From assembly GCA_008680965.1 (NCBI GenBank), contig NAKE01000001.1:1798001-1862000 (forward strand): a stretch of 64,000 nt of DNA, read 5' to 3'. The notes below the pieces were generated by a model, which saw nothing but the letters and a program-made list of their open reading frames with translations, ran no database searches and was not told the DNA's origin. The stretch is from Collinsella aerofaciens. Its GTDB lineage: Bacteria; Actinomycetota; Coriobacteriia; Coriobacteriales; Coriobacteriaceae. Of the stretch, positions 33,386 to 41,501 are shown in pieces. A program made the position numbers and the translations under genes. Position 1 is the stretch's first letter. Every line of letters starts with the position of its first letter.

Positions 33386-33410
33386 GCTTTGTCTGAAGTT
33401 CAAGCGCAGT

Positions 33411-34415
33411 TTATCGATTCTCAATTGACCCGATGTTTTTGAGCTCGATGGAGATGAGGCCGTTGGGCTCGTTGACGAACTCGATATACTCGGAGTTCGA
33501 ACCCATCTCGGCCGGGAAGCTGATCTCGATGCCCGTGTCGGTACGAATCTTGTGATTGCGCACGGCCGCGCGTTCGACCTGCTTGCGCTCCACGGGCACG
33601 CGCTCGGGCACCTTCTCCTCGGTCAGCGCCGCACGCACGCTCTCCTTGATAACCGGCTCGTCCTCAAAGACCTCATCGACGATATCCCAAGGCGGCAGCT
33701 CCTCGTCGTCTTCAACCTTCTCGGCAACGGCGGCTTTGACCTTGGCGAGCGCTACGGCCGTGTTGGCGCCGTGCTCTTCAGCGACCTCCTCGACCACGCG
33801 CGTCACCGTATCGATGACCTCCTTACCCGAAACGCCCGTGTCGCATTGCAGCAGGCCGTCGGGAATGAGCATGCGATCCTCGCCGGCAATCTTGCGCTTC
33901 TTGTCCACGTAGCCGATCTCCATGGTGCTTGCGCGCACGATGGCATAGCTCGGCACCTTTTGCGAGGGGTTCGGCAGAATGGCGTAGTGGCGCGCGATGT
34001 CGTTGCGCACCTCCCCCTCCTCGCGGCCCACTTCGTGCATAAAAGCCTGCTTGGAGCCCAGCAGCATCACGGCAAACCAGCGGGCATCCTCATCGTCGTC
34101 AAAATCGGCCACGAGCACGTCGGTGGACTCGGCTTTCTCGGCTTTGGTGAGCTCGGAAGAGATAAACTCCGCAATCTGCTGCGACAGGTCCACGAACTCG
34201 CGCTCGCCAAAGAAATAGCCCTTGAGCTCGCCGCCAAACGCAGAGTTCTCGGCAAACGTGGCGCGTTTATTGTCGGCCGAGGTGCGTGCACGGCGCAGAT
34301 GCGTGGTTACGAAATTGCGCACGGCACGGCTTTCGGTATCGAGCTCGCGCTGGCTCATAACGTTGACGGCAGAGTCAAAGTCCAGGATATGCAGAATCGC
34401 GTGATTGATTTTCAT
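33411..34415 (-). CDS. Nucleoid-associated protein, NdpA/YejK family
   Basis: A 334-residue protein of the 37-kDa nucleoid-associated family (PF04245-like). The N-terminus KINHAILHILDFDSAVNVMS and the segment KAESTDVLVADFDDDEDARW / FAVMLLGSKQAFMHEV are typical, as is the later GYVDKKRKIAGEDRMLIPDG. Family members bind the nucleoid in E. coli; their exact role is unclear. The start at 34415 is preferred because GGA lies about 12 bases upstream; ATG 34424 would leave none. Confidence 0.8.
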   Translation of the reverse strand: MKINHAILHILDFDSAVNVMSQRELDTESRAVRNFVTTHLRRARTSADNKRATFAENSAFGGELKGYFFGEREFVDLSQQIAEFISSELTKAEKAESTDVLVADFDDDEDARWFAVMLLGSKQAFMHEVGREEGEVRNDIARHYAILPNPSQKVPSYAIVRASTMEIGYVDKKRKIAGEDRMLIPDGLLQCDTGVSGKEVIDTVTRVVEEVAEEHGANTAVALAKVKAAVAEKVEDDEELPPWDIVDEVFEDEPVIKESVRAALTEEKVPERVPVERKQVERAAVRNHKIRTDTGIEISFPAEMGSNSEYIEFVNEPNGLISIELKNIGSIENR

Positions 34416-34489
34416 ATACGGCATTCCGTTCTAGATCGATTTCGGCACGAACCAGTATAGCGGTCGAGCCCGCCCCAGGCGCATCGAAG

Positions 34490-34524
34490 ATTGGTGCATC
34501 GGGGACAGGCTGCTTTGCACCAAT
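34490..34524. repeat. GGGGACAGG element, left copy
   Basis: ATTGGTGCA (34490-34498) and TGCACCAAT (34516-34524) are perfect nine-base ends around TCGGGGACAGGCTGCTT. A similar element in the same orientation lies on the other side of the following gene (35705-35735). Confidence 0.75.
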
Positions 34525-34526
34525 GG

Positions 34527-35687
34527 CTAGCGCAGGAGCTCGGACTGCCAAGCCTCGAGCTGTTCTGCCAAACTCTTGCCGGCGGCGGGCATGTCGATCT
34601 GGGGTCGTTTGGGCAGCAGCGCACACTTAAGAATTGCCACGATGGTCTGCGAGACAAAGCGTCGCGTATCCTTGTCAAACCCTTGCGCAGCCTGGAGCAT
34701 CACGGGCAGGCTCTCGCGCAGATTCCCAGCGATATCCGCAAACCGCTCAGCACCCGTAGCCTCAAACACGGAGAACAACGCATCTACAAAACGCTCGCGC
34801 TCGCTAGGCGAAACTGCAAGCAGCATCTCGCGAATGGAGCCATCAACGTATCGAGCACCGGCGGACAGGCGCTCACAGTACACGAAGTCGCGACCATCAA
34901 CCACCCAGCTAAAGGGATTGTGCTGCAGCAGACTGAACTCGGTGCTCTCAACGATGGCATAGTCCTCCTGCGTCTCGAACATCATGCCAAAGATCGACGA
35001 CCGAGGTAGCGTCTTGTCGATTCGACCGGAAAGATCGGCAAAGGCGTTGCCGTTCAGAAACTCCTCGACGAAACCCGGACCATCATGGGAATACGCCCGT
35101 TCGATTCGCGCACGGGCGACATCGGAGCACATCGCCGCACCGTACACCGCAAGGTTTCCACCCTTGGAATGACCTCCGCACAAAAGCGGCCCGTCAATCG
35201 CATCCGCCGCCTCGTCCACATAACGCGCCGCGGATTCCTGGGCCGGCACAGGATACCGGAACGCCATGTTAAAGTCCTCTTTCCAGCCCACAATCGTGCT
35301 GTCGGTCCCCCGGAAGGAAAGATAGCTAAACCCCGCCGGAAACCGGAACGCCATGGCTGCAAACTGCTCTGTCGCCACCACATCGCTCACGGCACGATAG
35401 CCGCAAACGTGCACGCCACGGTAGCGAGGGCTTGCTGCCACGGCCTCCAACAAGGCCCTGCTCCCCTCTGGATCCCACAAGTCGTCAATCATGTCCCGGT
35501 AGCACTCGGCACGCAGCAGCTCGCGTACGTCTAGGCCCTGCCAGTTCGTCAGCTCCGCCATATCACCCGGCAAACGCAAATAGGACAACCACGCAAAGAC
35601 GAGGCTATCCACCGCGCAGAACGGCCTCTCCTCAAACGGATCAAACGCCGTCTGGGCATAGGTCAAAAAATTAGGCGAATCCGACAT
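34527..35687 (-). CDS. Alpha/beta-hydrolase-like protein, DUF2974 family
   Basis: A 386-residue protein with a lipase-type nucleophile elbow GPLLCGGHSKGGNLAVYGA (about residues 167-185), preceded by FSYLSFRGTDSTIVGWKEDF, the conserved FRGTD block of class-3-lipase-like proteins. This matches the Mbeg1/DUF2974 family found in many gut bacteria; activity has not been defined. The C-terminal 100 residues are helical. It sits alone between two direct copies of a GGGGACAGG repeat. Confidence 0.82.
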   Translation of the reverse strand: MSDSPNFLTYAQTAFDPFEERPFCAVDSLVFAWLSYLRLPGDMAELTNWQGLDVRELLRAECYRDMIDDLWDPEGSRALLEAVAASPRYRGVHVCGYRAVSDVVATEQFAAMAFRFPAGFSYLSFRGTDSTIVGWKEDFNMAFRYPVPAQESAARYVDEAADAIDGPLLCGGHSKGGNLAVYGAAMCSDVARARIERAYSHDGPGFVEEFLNGNAFADLSGRIDKTLPRSSIFGMMFETQEDYAIVESTEFSLLQHNPFSWVVDGRDFVYCERLSAGARYVDGSIREMLLAVSPSERERFVDALFSVFEATGAERFADIAGNLRESLPVMLQAAQGFDKDTRRFVSQTIVAILKCALLPKRPQIDMPAAGKSLAEQLEAWQSELLR

Positions 35688-35704
35688 GGCCCTCCCATCA
35701 ACTA

Positions 35705-35735
35705 TGGTGCATTGGGGTCAGGTTACCTTGCACCA
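35705..35735. repeat. GGGGTCAGG element, right copy
   Basis: TGGTGCA (35705-35711) and TGCACCA (35729-35735) enclose TTGGGGTCAGGTTACCT. It has the same orientation as the left copy at 34490-34524 and differs at about five positions. Confidence 0.75.
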
Positions 35736-35737
35736 AA

Positions 35738-35770
35738 AAGGCGCCCGGGCCGTGTGGACCCGGACGCCTT
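35738..35770 (-). terminator. Terminator of ldh
   Basis: AAGGCGCCCGGG (35738-35749) pairs with CCCGGACGCCTT (35759-35770) with one mismatch, between ldh and the DUF2974 gene on the minus strand. Confidence 0.8.
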
Positions 35771-35801
35771 CATTGTAACTTTTTGCTCTAGCAAGCTTGA
35801 T

Positions 35802-36752
35802 TTAGCAGGAGAAGTCGACGCTGTCGATGATGTCCTTGAGGGCCTTTGCAGAGGCGGTGAGCTCATGCTGCTCGCCATCGTTCAGCGGCACGGGGACGCG
35901 GCAGACAACGCCGTCGCGGCCAACGACCGTCGGCATGGAGATGGCAAGATCGGACAGGCCATACTCGCCCACCATGAGCGAGGAAACGGGCAGAACGGTC
36001 TGCTCATCGCGCATGACGGCAGTGCAGATGCGCTTAACGGCCATGGCGACGCCGTAGTAGGTGGCGTGCTTCTTCTCGATGATGGTGTAGGCGGAGTTCT
36101 TGACGTCCTCGGCGATACGCTTCTCGGCAGCCTCGTGCTCCAGATGACCGTGAAGCTCGCAGAAGGTGTTCAGCGGCACGCCGGCAACCTGAGCGCTGGA
36201 CCAAGCGACAAACTCGGAGTCGCCGTGCTCACCCATGACGTAAGCCTGAACGTCGCGCGGATCGACCTCGACGTGGGCGCCGAGCATCTGCTGCAGACGG
36301 CCGGTGTCGAGCACGGTACCGGAGCCGATGACATGGCCCTCGGGCAGGCCGGACATCTTGATGGCGGCGTAGGTCAGAACGTCGACCGGGTTGGAGACGA
36401 TGAGCAGAATGCCGTCGAAGCCGGACTTCTTAATCTCGGGGATAATGGACTTAAAGATGTTGACGTTCTTGTTGACCAGGTCCAGACGGGTCTCACCGGG
36501 CTTCTGGGCAGCGCCAGCGGTGACGACGATCATGGCGGCGTCGGCGACATCGGAATAATCGCCGGCGTAGATCTTCATCGGCTCGGCAAACGTCATGCCG
36601 TGCGCGATATCCAGAGCCTCACCCTCGGCGCGGTTCTTGTCCACGTCGATGAGGACCATTTCGGAGAACAGACCGCTCTGCATCAGCGCGAACGCCGAAG
36701 ACGAACCGACGAAACCGCAGCCGACAATAGCGACCTTCTTCTCGTTAACCAT
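35802..36752 (-). CDS. ldh: L-lactate dehydrogenase
   Basis: A 316-residue NAD-dependent lactate dehydrogenase that regenerates NAD+ from pyruvate in fermentation. The Rossmann start reads EKKVAIVGCGFVGSSSAFAL; the substrate loop VVTAGAAQKPGETRLDLV has Gln at the position that separates lactate (Gln) from malate (Arg) dehydrogenases; YVMGEHGDSEFVAW holds the catalytic His. The ATG at 36752 has GGGAG upstream. A stable hairpin lies in the leader (36778-36810). Confidence 0.94.
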   Translation of the reverse strand: MVNEKKVAIVGCGFVGSSSAFALMQSGLFSEMVLIDVDKNRAEGEALDIAHGMTFAEPMKIYAGDYSDVADAAMIVVTAGAAQKPGETRLDLVNKNVNIFKSIIPEIKKSGFDGILLIVSNPVDVLTYAAIKMSGLPEGHVIGSGTVLDTGRLQQMLGAHVEVDPRDVQAYVMGEHGDSEFVAWSSAQVAGVPLNTFCELHGHLEHEAAEKRIAEDVKNSAYTIIEKKHATYYGVAMAVKRICTAVMRDEQTVLPVSSLMVGEYGLSDLAISMPTVVGRDGVVCRVPVPLNDGEQHELTASAKALKDIIDSVDFSC

Positions 36753-36777
36753 TAGAAACTCCCATCTCTCTCCACAA

Positions 36778-36810
36778 GCAAGCCGCCCGGGAACGACCCG
36801 AGCGGCTTGC
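36778..36810 (-). promoter_or_regulatory. Leader hairpin upstream of ldh
   Basis: GCAAGCCGC (36778-36786) pairs with GCGGCTTGC (36802-36810), with GGG/CCC inside. It lies about 25 bases upstream of the ldh start and lacks a U run on the minus strand, so it is either a weak terminator of the aminotransferase transcript or a 5' leader structure. Confidence 0.45.
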
Positions 36811-36953
36811 CGTAATCCCAATACATCCAATCGGGACTTTGATTATGCTCCTATTCGCAGCCAAAAATCGACCGTTTACCGAAATTGTTTGCAGGATTCG
36901 TAGAATAACTGCACGAAATCGGTTTCGAGCTATTGACGAGGCGAAATAGCTTT

Positions 36954-38117
36954 CTAATACAGGCCCGCCTCTCGAATGGCCTCGACAGCCAAAGCAATCT
37001 GATCAGGCGGCAGGACCAGCGCCATGCGCACGTGTCCCTCGCCCGAAGGACCAAAGCTCGCGCCCGGCGTCACCACAACGCCGGCCTTCTCCATGAGCTC
37101 CTCGCAAAACGCCATGGAATCGGTGCGGCCACCGGGAAGCTTGGCCCACACGAACATGGAGCCATGCGCGTTGGGACGCTCCCAGCCCAAGCCCTCAAGA
37201 CCGTCGCACAGGGCATCGCGGCGCTCCTGGTACTTCAGGCGCTGCGCCTCGACCTCATCTCGCGGACCGTTCAGGCAGGCGATAGCAGCCTTCTGGATCG
37301 GGAAGAACATGCCAAAGTCGATCTGGCCGCGCAGCTTGGCAAAGGCAGAGACCACGTCCTCACGGCCGACCAAAAAGCCGATACGTGCACCGGTGACGTT
37401 AAACGACTTGGAGAGCGAGAAGAACTCCACGCCCACCTCGAGCGCGCCAGGGTACTGCAAAAAGCTTCCGCCCGGCTCGCCGTCGAACACGATGTCGGAG
37501 TATGCGTTGTCATGGACAATGAGCAGGTCGTGCTCGCGGGCGAAGGCGATGATCTCCTCGTAGACCTCGGGCGTGCCCACCGAGCCCACCGGGTTGGCGG
37601 GCAGCGACACGATCATATACTTGGCGCGGTCGGCCACTTCGGGATCGATGCCCGCCACATAGGGCAGGTAATTGTGCTCGGCAACCAGCGGATAGTACTC
37701 GAGCTTGGCATCGGCGATCTTGGCACCCGCCTCAAAGACCGGGTAGCACGGATCGGGAACCAAAATAGTGTCGCCCGGATCGAGCAGGGCCAGGCCCAAA
37801 TGGCCCACGCCCTCCTGCGTGCCGTTGCACGACTGCACCATGGACGGCGTAATGCCGGAGACACCAAAGCGACGCTCATAGTAATCGCACACGGCCTGCT
37901 TGAGTTCGGGCAGGTCACGCAGGGCATACTTCCACATCTCGGGATCTTTGGCTGCTTGCGTGAGCGCCTCGACCACGTGGTCGTACGGCTTAAAGTCGGG
38001 CGTGCCCACGCTCATGTTGTAAATGGTCTTGCCCTGAGCCTTCAGCGCGAGCAGTTTGTTGTTGAGCGAGGCGAAGACCTCCGCGCCAAAGCGGTCGAGA
38101 CGCTGCGATGCCTGCAT
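36954..38117 (-). CDS. Class I/II aminotransferase, candidate N-acetyl-LL-DAP aminotransferase
   Basis: A 387-residue PLP-dependent fold-type I aminotransferase. Visible are IYNMSVGTPDFKPYDHVVEA, SLPANPVGSVGTPEVYEEII, IVHDNAYSDIVFDG (Asp binding the pyridine nitrogen, Tyr) and EFFSLSKSFNVTGARIGFLV with the PLP lysine (about residues 230-249); a C-terminal GEGHVRMALV contains the carboxylate-binding Arg. It resembles LL-DAP and PatA-type aminotransferases. With DapH and an M20D deacetylase nearby, the transaminase step of the acetyl DAP route is a reasonable assignment, but general aspartate or aromatic specificity is not excluded. ATG 38117 has AAAGGTGG upstream. Confidence 0.82.
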   Translation of the reverse strand: MQASQRLDRFGAEVFASLNNKLLALKAQGKTIYNMSVGTPDFKPYDHVVEALTQAAKDPEMWKYALRDLPELKQAVCDYYERRFGVSGITPSMVQSCNGTQEGVGHLGLALLDPGDTILVPDPCYPVFEAGAKIADAKLEYYPLVAEHNYLPYVAGIDPEVADRAKYMIVSLPANPVGSVGTPEVYEEIIAFAREHDLLIVHDNAYSDIVFDGEPGGSFLQYPGALEVGVEFFSLSKSFNVTGARIGFLVGREDVVSAFAKLRGQIDFGMFFPIQKAAIACLNGPRDEVEAQRLKYQERRDALCDGLEGLGWERPNAHGSMFVWAKLPGGRTDSMAFCEELMEKAGVVVTPGASFGPSGEGHVRMALVLPPDQIALAVEAIREAGLY

Positions 38118-38142
38118 GGTGCCACCTTTCGATATGAAAAAC

Positions 38143-38166
38143 GCGGCGCTCCGACAAGAGCGCCGC
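38143..38166 (-). terminator. Terminator of nadE
   Basis: GCGGCGCTC (38143-38151) pairs with GAGCGCCGC (38158-38166), followed on the minus strand by GTTTTTC. It separates nadE from the aminotransferase gene. Confidence 0.85.
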
Positions 38167-38235
38167 GCGATACGGGCCATCAGATTGCAAAAGTGTAACG
38201 CTTGCAACCCTCGTATTGGTTCAATTTAGCCAACC

Positions 38236-40215
38236 TTAGTCAATTGCATTGAGCGCATCGATCTGCGCAAGCCACAGACGCGAGCTGGCGTCACTCGGCA
38301 TACGCCAATCGCCGCGCGGGCTGAGCGTCACCGAGCCCACCTTGGGACCATCGGGCAGGCAGCTGCGCTTAAACTGCTGAGCAAAGAAGCGACGGTAGAA
38401 CGTACGCAACCACGTGTGGACGGTCTTGGCGTCGTAGACGCCCTCGAAGCTCTTGAGCGCCATGCGGTAGATCTTGCCCGGCTCAAAGCCAAAACGCAGC
38501 AGGTAGTAGAGGAAGTAGTCGTGCAGCTCGTACGGGCCCACCAAATCCTCAGTCTTCTGCGCAATCTCGCCGTCGCCCGTGGGCGGCAGAAGCTCGGGAG
38601 ATACCGGCGTATCGAGGATGTCGAGCAGCGTCTCGGCAATACGCCCGCCAAAGACATCGGCAGCATAACGCACCAGATGGCGCACAAGCGTCTTGGGCAC
38701 GCTCGCGTTGACGGCATACATGCTCATGTGGTCGCCGTTATAGGTAGCCCAGCCGAGCGCCAGCTCCGACAGGTCGCCCGTGCCGATGACAAAGCCGCCA
38801 GCCTGGTTGGCCAAATCCATCAGAATCTGCGTACGCTCGCGGGCCTGGCTGTTCTCGTAGGTCACGTCCTGCACGGTCTGATTGTGCTCAATGTCCTTAA
38901 AGTGCTGCTCCACGGCCGCGTGGATCGAAACCTCGCGGAAGCTCACACCCAGGTCGCGAGCAAGCGACTCGGCGTTGGACTTAGTGCGATGCGTCGTGCC
39001 AAAGCCAGGCATGGACACGGCCGTGATACCGGTGCGCGGCAGCCGCAATGCATCGAAGGCACGCACGGTCACAAGCAGTGCCAGCGTGGAGTCCAGGCCG
39101 CCCGAAAGACCGATGACTGCAGCCTTGGTACCCGTATGGGCAAGGCGGGTCTTGAGGCCGGCGGTCTGCAGGTCGAGGATGGTCTCGCAACGCTCGGCCA
39201 GGTCACCATGATCGGCCGGCACAAAGGGCGCGCGGGGGAAGACACGGTCGATATCGCAGGCATCGCGCAGGACAGGTTCGTCTGCCAGCACGCCCTCAAA
39301 CGAAAATACAACGGTCGTGGCCTCCGGCGCATCGTCCGCGCGCGTCCACGTCGTCGAGCGACGGCGCTCGGCAACCAGACGGTCAAGATCGACATCGGCG
39401 ACGGCCATATCGCAGGTAAGCAGTTTGGTGGCGGCGAGCTTGGAGCCGTTTTCGTAGATAAGGTTCTCGCCTGCAAAGACCATATCGGTCGTGGACTCGC
39501 CCTCGCTCGCATCCGCATAGGCATAGGCGCAGTACAGGCGCGCACTCTGATTGGAGATGAGACTGCGGCGATAGTCTGCCTTACCGATAATCTCATCCGA
39601 GGCCGACGGGTTGAGAATCACCGTCGCACCGGCAAGCGCCATCTCGGTCGAAGGCGGCGCCGGCACCCACAGGTCCTCACAGGCCTCAACGCCCAGCACC
39701 AGGTCCTCGGCGCCCTCATCACAGCAGCGGTAGACAAGCCCCGAACCCAGCGGAACCGGACCCTGACCGGCAAATTCAACCCACACGGGATCCGCAGGCG
39801 CCGGAGCAAACCAGCGGCGCTCGTAGAACTCGCCATAGTTGGGCAGATACTTTTTGGCCGTAAGACCCAAAAGCTCGCCCGCGCAGCACACGGCGGCGCA
39901 GTTGTAGATATTCTCGGCAACTGCAACGGGAAGACCGATGGTAAAGACAATCGGCAGCTCACGAGTCTCGTCGAGGATATGTACCAGAGCGGCCTCACAG
40001 GCATGCAGCAGCGTGCGGTTATGGAACAGGTCGGCCGCGGTATAGCCGCACAAGTTAAGCTCGGGCAGCACCAGCGCGCGAACGCCGCACTCGGCAGCCT
40101 CGCGAACAGCCGCCAGCGCAACCTCGGCATTGCCCTCGACGTCGGCCACGCGAATCCGCGGCGACGCCGCCGCCACACGCAAAAAGCCATCAGACTGAGA
40201 AAGGTGAAGATTCAT
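38236..40215 (-). CDS. nadE: Glutamine-dependent NAD+ synthetase
   Basis: A 659-residue two-domain enzyme making NAD+ from deamido-NAD+, ATP and glutamine. The N-terminal nitrilase-type glutaminase has LVLPELNLCGYTAADLF (Glu), AKKYLPNYGEFYERRWF (Lys) and LGVEACEDLWVPAPP (Cys). The C-terminal synthetase has the pyrophosphatase loop IGLSGGLDSTLAL (about residues 364-376) and IGTGDLSELALGWATYNGDH. The start at 40215 has GGGAG eight bases upstream; a frame from 40242 is possible but unneeded. Confidence 0.95.
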   Translation of the reverse strand: MNLHLSQSDGFLRVAAASPRIRVADVEGNAEVALAAVREAAECGVRALVLPELNLCGYTAADLFHNRTLLHACEAALVHILDETRELPIVFTIGLPVAVAENIYNCAAVCCAGELLGLTAKKYLPNYGEFYERRWFAPAPADPVWVEFAGQGPVPLGSGLVYRCCDEGAEDLVLGVEACEDLWVPAPPSTEMALAGATVILNPSASDEIIGKADYRRSLISNQSARLYCAYAYADASEGESTTDMVFAGENLIYENGSKLAATKLLTCDMAVADVDLDRLVAERRRSTTWTRADDAPEATTVVFSFEGVLADEPVLRDACDIDRVFPRAPFVPADHGDLAERCETILDLQTAGLKTRLAHTGTKAAVIGLSGGLDSTLALLVTVRAFDALRLPRTGITAVSMPGFGTTHRTKSNAESLARDLGVSFREVSIHAAVEQHFKDIEHNQTVQDVTYENSQARERTQILMDLANQAGGFVIGTGDLSELALGWATYNGDHMSMYAVNASVPKTLVRHLVRYAADVFGGRIAETLLDILDTPVSPELLPPTGDGEIAQKTEDLVGPYELHDYFLYYLLRFGFEPGKIYRMALKSFEGVYDAKTVHTWLRTFYRRFFAQQFKRSCLPDGPKVGSVTLSPRGDWRMPSDASSRLWLAQIDALNAID

Positions 40216-40418
40216 AAGAATGCTCCCGTGCGTAGACGCCATTCACAACAATTAGCAAGCCCTATTGTAGTTCAACCGCCGGGTGTAACCGCATCCCACC
40301 AACTTGGTGAGCTATTGATGAGTTGATGGTATCTGTTAAATGTCACGTACGATTCACATCTGGTGGGTACCCTGATGGCTACATGAAACGAAGCAGATTT
40401 ACACCGGGAGGGCCCCGT

Positions 40419-41363
40419 ATGACAACCAAGTACACCGACGCGCCGCGCACGCGCGTCATGACACCAGCCGCGCTCAACAACGGCGTTCACGAAAACCATT
40501 CCATCGGACAGACCATGGCCATCGCGCCCAAAAAGGGCCTGTTCGATGACATTTCCATTCCCCAGATCATCGCCGGCGCCGCAGCCGCCGCCACGAGCGT
40601 CGCGCTTGCTTCCAAGATTGGTATTGCCGGTTCAGTAATTGGCGCCGCCGTGAGCTCGGTCATCACCGTTGTGTCCTCGCAGGTCTACCGCCACTTTATC
40701 TCTGCCAGCGCCAAAGCCCTCAAAGGTACGCACGCCGACGTCGACTACCCCGCCGGCGCCTATGAGCCCGTTGAGTTTAATGCCGAGGAGCACTTAGGCG
40801 GCGCCGCGACTACCCAGGAGATGCGCCAGATTGCAGGGCGCGCGACCACGGCACGCGTCGCTCCCAACAGCCTGCGCGCCAAGGCGGCGGCAGAGCGCAG
40901 CCAGACGCAAAAGAAGGTCATCATCTTCTCGATCGCCATCGCCATCGTCGCGGTCATCACCTGCACCGGTGCCATCCTTATCACCACCGCCGGCGAGGGC
41001 CTGGGCGAGCGCCCCGAGCCGATCCTTTCGTCGCATACGACCGAGCACGACGCGGATAGCACTGGTCCATCGCAAAGCCAGCAGGACGACTCGCAGGGCA
41101 CCTCCGCATCCACCGACTCGTCCTCGAACACCCCTGATCAGTCGCAGAGCGCTGATTCCTCTGCGAACAGCGGCGGCACGCAATCCGGCACGACCGACTC
41201 AAGCCAAACGACTGACGGCTCTCAGCCGAGCACGGATGACCAGACGAGCGGCAATACATCGGGCACGAGTTCCACCGACAATAACAACACCGACAGCTCG
41301 AGCGGAACCGCGTCCGGCACGGCATCTGACAGCTCGAGCCAAGGCACGGCATCGGGCAACTAA
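40419..41363 (+). CDS. Membrane protein with long Ser/Thr-rich external tail
   Basis: A 314-residue protein of unknown function. An N-terminal part has one hydrophobic, Ala/Gly-rich stretch (QIIAGAAAAATSVALASKIG and on, about residues 45-85), then a hydrophilic segment, a second transmembrane helix (VIIFSIAIAIVAVITCTGAI, about 168-187) and about 120 residues composed almost only of Ser, Thr, Gly, Asp, Gln and Asn. The tail would lie outside the cell and looks like a wall-spanning stalk without a sorting signal. ATG 40419 has GGGAGGG upstream; ATG 40383 is possible. Confidence 0.7.
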   Translation: MTTKYTDAPRTRVMTPAALNNGVHENHSIGQTMAIAPKKGLFDDISIPQIIAGAAAAATSVALASKIGIAGSVIGAAVSSVITVVSSQVYRHFISASAKALKGTHADVDYPAGAYEPVEFNAEEHLGGAATTQEMRQIAGRATTARVAPNSLRAKAAAERSQTQKKVIIFSIAIAIVAVITCTGAILITTAGEGLGERPEPILSSHTTEHDADSTGPSQSQQDDSQGTSASTDSSSNTPDQSQSADSSANSGGTQSGTTDSSQTTDGSQPSTDDQTSGNTSGTSSTDNNNTDSSSGTASGTASDSSSQGTASGN

Positions 41364-41397
41364 GCACGTTTGCCCCTCATAGATAACCGACCTGCAT

Positions 41398-41430
41398 AAC
41401 GGGCGCGAACCGGCAACGGTCGCGCCCGTT
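41398..41430 (+). terminator. Terminator after the Ser/Thr-rich protein gene
   Basis: AACGGGCGCGA (41398-41408) pairs with TCGCGCCCGTT (41420-41430), followed by T-rich sequence. Confidence 0.8.
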
Positions 41431-41501
41431 TGCCTTGGGCGACGAGATGGCAAGCCCCGCGCGATGGTAAGATGCTTTGGTGTGTAAAGAGGAGATTTGC
41501 C

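Noticed and set aside
38416..40326. A 636-codon open frame antisense to nadE
   Set aside because: A shadow of the strong third-position GC bias of nadE; no domain and no ribosome site.
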